Below are positions 6,156 to 9,105 of a DNA stretch of 9,105 bases, piece by piece. Under the pieces are notes generated by a model. That model had not been told where the DNA came from. It searched no databases and was given only the letters and a program-made list of their open reading frames with translations. Position 1 is the stretch's first letter. The number at the start of each line of letters is the position of its first letter. Source of the stretch: Thermoplasmatota archaeon (lineage in GTDB: Archaea > Thermoplasmatota > Penumbrarchaeia > Penumbrarchaeales > Penumbrarchaeaceae); assembly GCA_030595585.1 (NCBI GenBank), contig JAUVCY010000053.1, positions 1-9,105 on the forward strand, in the 5' to 3' direction. A program made the translations under genes and the position numbers.

Positions 6156-9105
6156 GATCTTCACACATCTCCGGGGATAACAGGGCGAGGGAGGCGTTCG
6201 CCGTCCTCGCCATAGGGCTCCTGGTGATCTCCTCCTTCTATATCGTTTACATCGGCAGCATCGATACGGCACAGCGAAAGGCGAACCTCGAGATGCTCAA
6301 CGTAAGGTACGGGTTCGGCCGGGCAGACGAGGCGGAGATATCCATCGAGGAGATCATGGCGATAGTGCACAACGAGGCGTTCGTCGCCTCCGAGAGAACA
6401 CTTCTAACCGGAGGGGAGGGGCGGCTCCATACCATCATGGAGATGGAGCTCTCCAGGGTCCTTCCCGACAGGATAGGGAGCGTTCTGGAGGGACTGAACA
6501 CGACGACGGATAACCTCCTGTTCTCAATGGGAGAGCTGGTGATAGAGGTGTTCCCGGTCCTTGCAGGCATCGATTCCCCCGTCCCCTGGACATCCGAGGA
6601 TAGGCCCAACGGGACGGGCCCCTCCGACGAAGGGGTCCGTTGCGAGTCGCTGGGGACGAGGACCAGGGTGACCTGTTCGGTCCTCATCTCTGACCCTTAC
6701 GGGTCCCTGCAGATCAACAGGGAGGTGACGTATCAGGAGGAGAGGGCCTCCCTCTCCGACCTCCTCAAGAGCAGGGAACATCGGGTGAACGGCGCCCTTA
6801 CCGGAGGGGAGCTTCAGAGGACGGCAAACTACATCCTGTCCACAATGGCACAGCAGAAAGCGCTGATGGGCTACGGACGGGGCCTTGATACCGCTTCAGG
6901 CCACTTCTACGGGGAGGTTCTCACCCAAGAGGAGATAATATCCTACGTGGAGCTCGCAATAACCCTGACGATCCAGGGACACCTGAGGGATATCGATTCG
7001 CCCTTTCTGGGAAACATCTCCCGCAATATATCCACATCTCAGGGCGCTGGCGGGGAGGCCATGGACCTGGAGAAAGTGCTCCAGAGAACAGAAGGAGTCT
7101 ACGATCCCGCCTCCCTGGTGCTGGTCGGTGAGGGGATAGGAAGCGAGGGGAACCCCCCCTCCCTGGAGGATATGGTCCGGCCGCTCCTCTACTCGGCCAT
7201 CGATCAGCTTGTGGTCAAGCTCCTCTCCTATTTCGGGCTGTACGATATGTTCATGGAGGAGCTGGGTGGCCTGAGCTCCCTCATGAAGGCGGCGGGAAAC
7301 CTGATCAACTCGGCATCATCGACCCTCCTGGGAATGGAGATCATCCAGATGGGAGAGGATACGGCCGATGAGATACTGATCGGACCATTAATTGAAGCTG
7401 GGCTCGAGGAAGAGGGAAGCCTCACGGTGAGGAGGGACTCCTTTCCAAATGACTTTAGCTACGAAGGGGAGATCATCACCGGGTATCCGGCCGTGGAGGT
7501 CCCGTCATACACGACGGTCGTTGAGCTCCACCTCACCGATAACAGCTCGGACAGGATATATCTCCAGGATGAGAACGGCCAGGTGTTCCTCAAGGGCGAT
7601 GAGCCGGAGAGGGAAGGGACCTACTACGCCAACCGATGTGACGTTTACAGCGTGGAATTCGAGAGCATCGTGGACCCTACGGCCCCCTCATTCCATCCCG
7701 TGGACCTGATGCAGGATGAGGATTTCCGAAAGCAGCTGGTCCTCTTTCTCGGGGACTCCTCGCTGATAAGGGATGAGGAGGAGCGGGTCAGGGTGGAGGG
7801 AGAGATGTTGTTGAGAGGGGCGGCCGACAGGGCCATCGATATCCTCTCGGGAGCTGACGGCCTCTGGGAGGAGCTGTATGAGGGATGGAATGATACCACC
7901 CTCTCCATTGACGATGACCTTCCCCCGATCTCCCGATATATCAACGGGTCCATGGGTCCTTTGAGGGAGGTGTTGGGGCGGTTCACATCCGAGGCGTTGG
8001 AGATCATGAAGGACGCCTCTCTGCTGTCAATGATCGACGGCATGGACGAGGAGATAGGCTCCGATGTGACCGATTGGATATATGGTGAATATGGGCCCTT
8101 CACCGGAATGAATGAGGAGCGGGATAGAGTTTCTTTGGAGCTGTTGAGCTCCTATCTAATTGAATGCAGTATACCAGAGATGACCTGGGAGCTCACCGGA
8201 AGGTCAAAGCTCCCATGGGATCGCTGCATCTTCCCCGAAGGAGGGGCGGAGGATGTTATCAGCATCATGGAGCGGGACCTTCTGGTGGATAGGATCGATC
8301 GAGATGGCCTGCTGGAGCTGATCGGACCTGCCGTGGAGGTCTCCCTGGATGCCGTAAGGGAGAGGGAGTTCTCTCCTGTTTCAGAGAACAACACCGGAGG
8401 GGGCGTTCTCACCAGGGCGATCCTTGGTTTATATGATCAAGGGACCCGCGGCGGGAAGATAGCCGATATGCTGGAGGGGGCGCAGGAGGATATCGAAACG
8501 CTGTTTTTCGAGCTGATCGAGGGGACGCTCCGCTCGATCGAGAGGTGCGCCATAGCCCCACTTCGGGTTCTGGGGACAAGGACCTTCATGCCCCCTCCCG
8601 GAAATGGGACGATCTATCCTGCAGCCTGGGATGATGGTGAAGTGGATCATGATGCCATATACGCTGAGACCTGGATGTGCCGGGAGCGGGAGCCGGAGGT
8701 CTCGGTGTTATTTTCCGGAGGGAGCAGTAGCCAGGACATATACCACAGGGAGCCCAGGTACAGATCTTACATGAATGTCCATTTTGATGGCAGATACGGC
8801 CTGTTCTACTCGCTTGAGGGAACTGAAATGGATATTGCCAGGTCGGAGTGGAATGTGAATGTCTCCCTCGATCTCGACCTTGAGATAGCCACCTCGTGGC
8901 CGCTTTACAGGTTCGAATATTCGGAGGGGCCCACCCTTCTGGATGACGCCCTCGACGCTGCGGGTGAGATAGCGAGAAAGGCGCTCGAGACGATATCATC
9001 CTCCTCCACCGATCTCCTTGGCGGTTCCATGAGCTCGCTGTCGGAGCTCCCACCGCTCGTGGTGGACATGGCAGAGGGAAAGGACCTCGACCTCGCCGAG
9101 GTGAG
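6152..9105 (+). CDS. Very large membrane-anchored extracellular protein, 984 residues seen, right end outside window
   Basis: The frame from ATG 6152 runs without a stop to the right edge. The N-terminus (SGDNRAREAF) precedes one hydrophobic segment (about 15-35), and everything after is predicted outside the cell. There are ten N-x-S/T sequons (N116, N153, N288, N292, N464, N580, N598, N746, N818, N903) and seven cysteines (164, 175, 496, 672, 692, 799, 843), which fit a glycosylated, possibly disulphide-bonded surface protein. Helical stretches near 350-420 and 930-975 alternate with beta-like segments (for example 440-510 and 845-925). No enzyme motif is seen. GGAGGGG a few bases upstream and the ATGA overlap support the start. 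The N-terminal pattern and great length recall haloarchaeal DUF7286-type proteins that sit with small pilin-like genes (recalled, not checked). It may be the tip, scaffold or effector of a pilus-like apparatus. ATPase or polytopic assembly genes may lie further downstream, outside this window. Confidence 0.85.
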   Translation, partial: MRSSHISGDNRAREAFAVLAIGLLVISSFYIVYIGSIDTAQRKANLEMLNVRYGFGRADEAEISIEEIMAIVHNEAFVASERTLLTGGEGRLHTIMEMELSRVLPDRIGSVLEGLNTTTDNLLFSMGELVIEVFPVLAGIDSPVPWTSEDRPNGTGPSDEGVRCESLGTRTRVTCSVLISDPYGSLQINREVTYQEERASLSDLLKSREHRVNGALTGGELQRTANYILSTMAQQKALMGYGRGLDTASGHFYGEVLTQEEIISYVELAITLTIQGHLRDIDSPFLGNISRNISTSQGAGGEAMDLEKVLQRTEGVYDPASLVLVGEGIGSEGNPPSLEDMVRPLLYSAIDQLVVKLLSYFGLYDMFMEELGGLSSLMKAAGNLINSASSTLLGMEIIQMGEDTADEILIGPLIEAGLEEEGSLTVRRDSFPNDFSYEGEIITGYPAVEVPSYTTVVELHLTDNSSDRIYLQDENGQVFLKGDEPEREGTYYANRCDVYSVEFESIVDPTAPSFHPVDLMQDEDFRKQLVLFLGDSSLIRDEEERVRVEGEMLLRGAADRAIDILSGADGLWEELYEGWNDTTLSIDDDLPPISRYINGSMGPLREVLGRFTSEALEIMKDASLLSMIDGMDEEIGSDVTDWIYGEYGPFTGMNEERDRVSLELLSSYLIECSIPEMTWELTGRSKLPWDRCIFPEGGAEDVISIMERDLLVDRIDRDGLLELIGPAVEVSLDAVREREFSPVSENNTGGGVLTRAILGLYDQGTRGGKIADMLEGAQEDIETLFFELIEGTLRSIERCAIAPLRVLGTRTFMPPPGNGTIYPAAWDDGEVDHDAIYAETWMCREREPEVSVLFSGGSSSQDIYHREPRYRSYMNVHFDGRYGLFYSLEGTEMDIARSEWNVNVSLDLDLEIATSWPLYRFEYSEGPTLLDDALDAAGEIARKALETISSSSTDLLGGSMSSLSELPPLVVDMAEGKDLDLAEV

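Noticed and set aside
6247..9053. Minus-strand frames of 73-155 codons opposite the large extracellular protein
   Set aside because: The plus-strand frame is open for 984 codons with coupled start and sequons. The opposite frames are Ser/Arg-rich shadows.

Overview
The window reads as archaeal, most likely from a euryarchaeal or Thermoplasmatota-like lineage. The evidence is a long Hef-type helicase/nuclease gene, TATA-box promoters about 25 bases from starts, short purine-rich ribosome binding sites, and two secreted proteins ending in a PGF-CTERM-like archaeosortase tail. The base composition is moderately GC-rich. The lineage is an inference, because there is no rRNA, tRNA or other marker gene here. 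Coding density is high. The longest non-coding stretch is the roughly 180-base gap between 1993 and 2175.

Layout: (1) Positions 1-1992, minus strand: the first 664 residues of hef, a fork-repair helicase/nuclease whose C-terminal end lies beyond the left edge. (2) Positions 1993-2175: a divergent promoter region with a TATA box for hef, a perfect 18-base palindrome, a second TATA box and a doubled Shine-Dalgarno repeat. A 24-codon reading frame may also be present. (3) Positions 2176-2601, plus strand: a 141-residue protein with two zinc ribbons of identical spacing. (4) Positions 2646-5118, minus strand: two tandem paralogous secreted proteins of 405 and 407 residues. Each has a signal peptide, a beta-rich domain with a DxDGDGxxE calcium-type loop, an Asp/Trp linker, a second domain with one invariant cysteine, and a PGF plus hydrophobic plus Arg/Lys tail. 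They look like one transcription unit. (5) Positions 5119-5235: a divergent promoter region. (6) Positions 5236-9105, plus strand: three genes joined by ATGA overlaps. Two are small single-membrane-segment, pilin-like proteins. The third is a very large membrane-anchored extracellular protein (984 residues seen, open at the right edge).

How the parts may work together: the left side is information processing (DNA repair and a zinc-ribbon protein). The right side is cell surface. The two PGF-CTERM paralogues and the three-gene pilin-like operon share a 117-base divergent promoter region, so they may be co-regulated parts of one surface or secretion apparatus. The three-gene set resembles, from memory and unverified, haloarchaeal clusters of uncharacterised pilin-like DUF proteins near type IV pilus or Tad-type ATPase and membrane genes. 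The most novel material in the window is this surface locus, 2646-9105. No CRISPR array, insertion sequence, tRNA or rRNA was seen.
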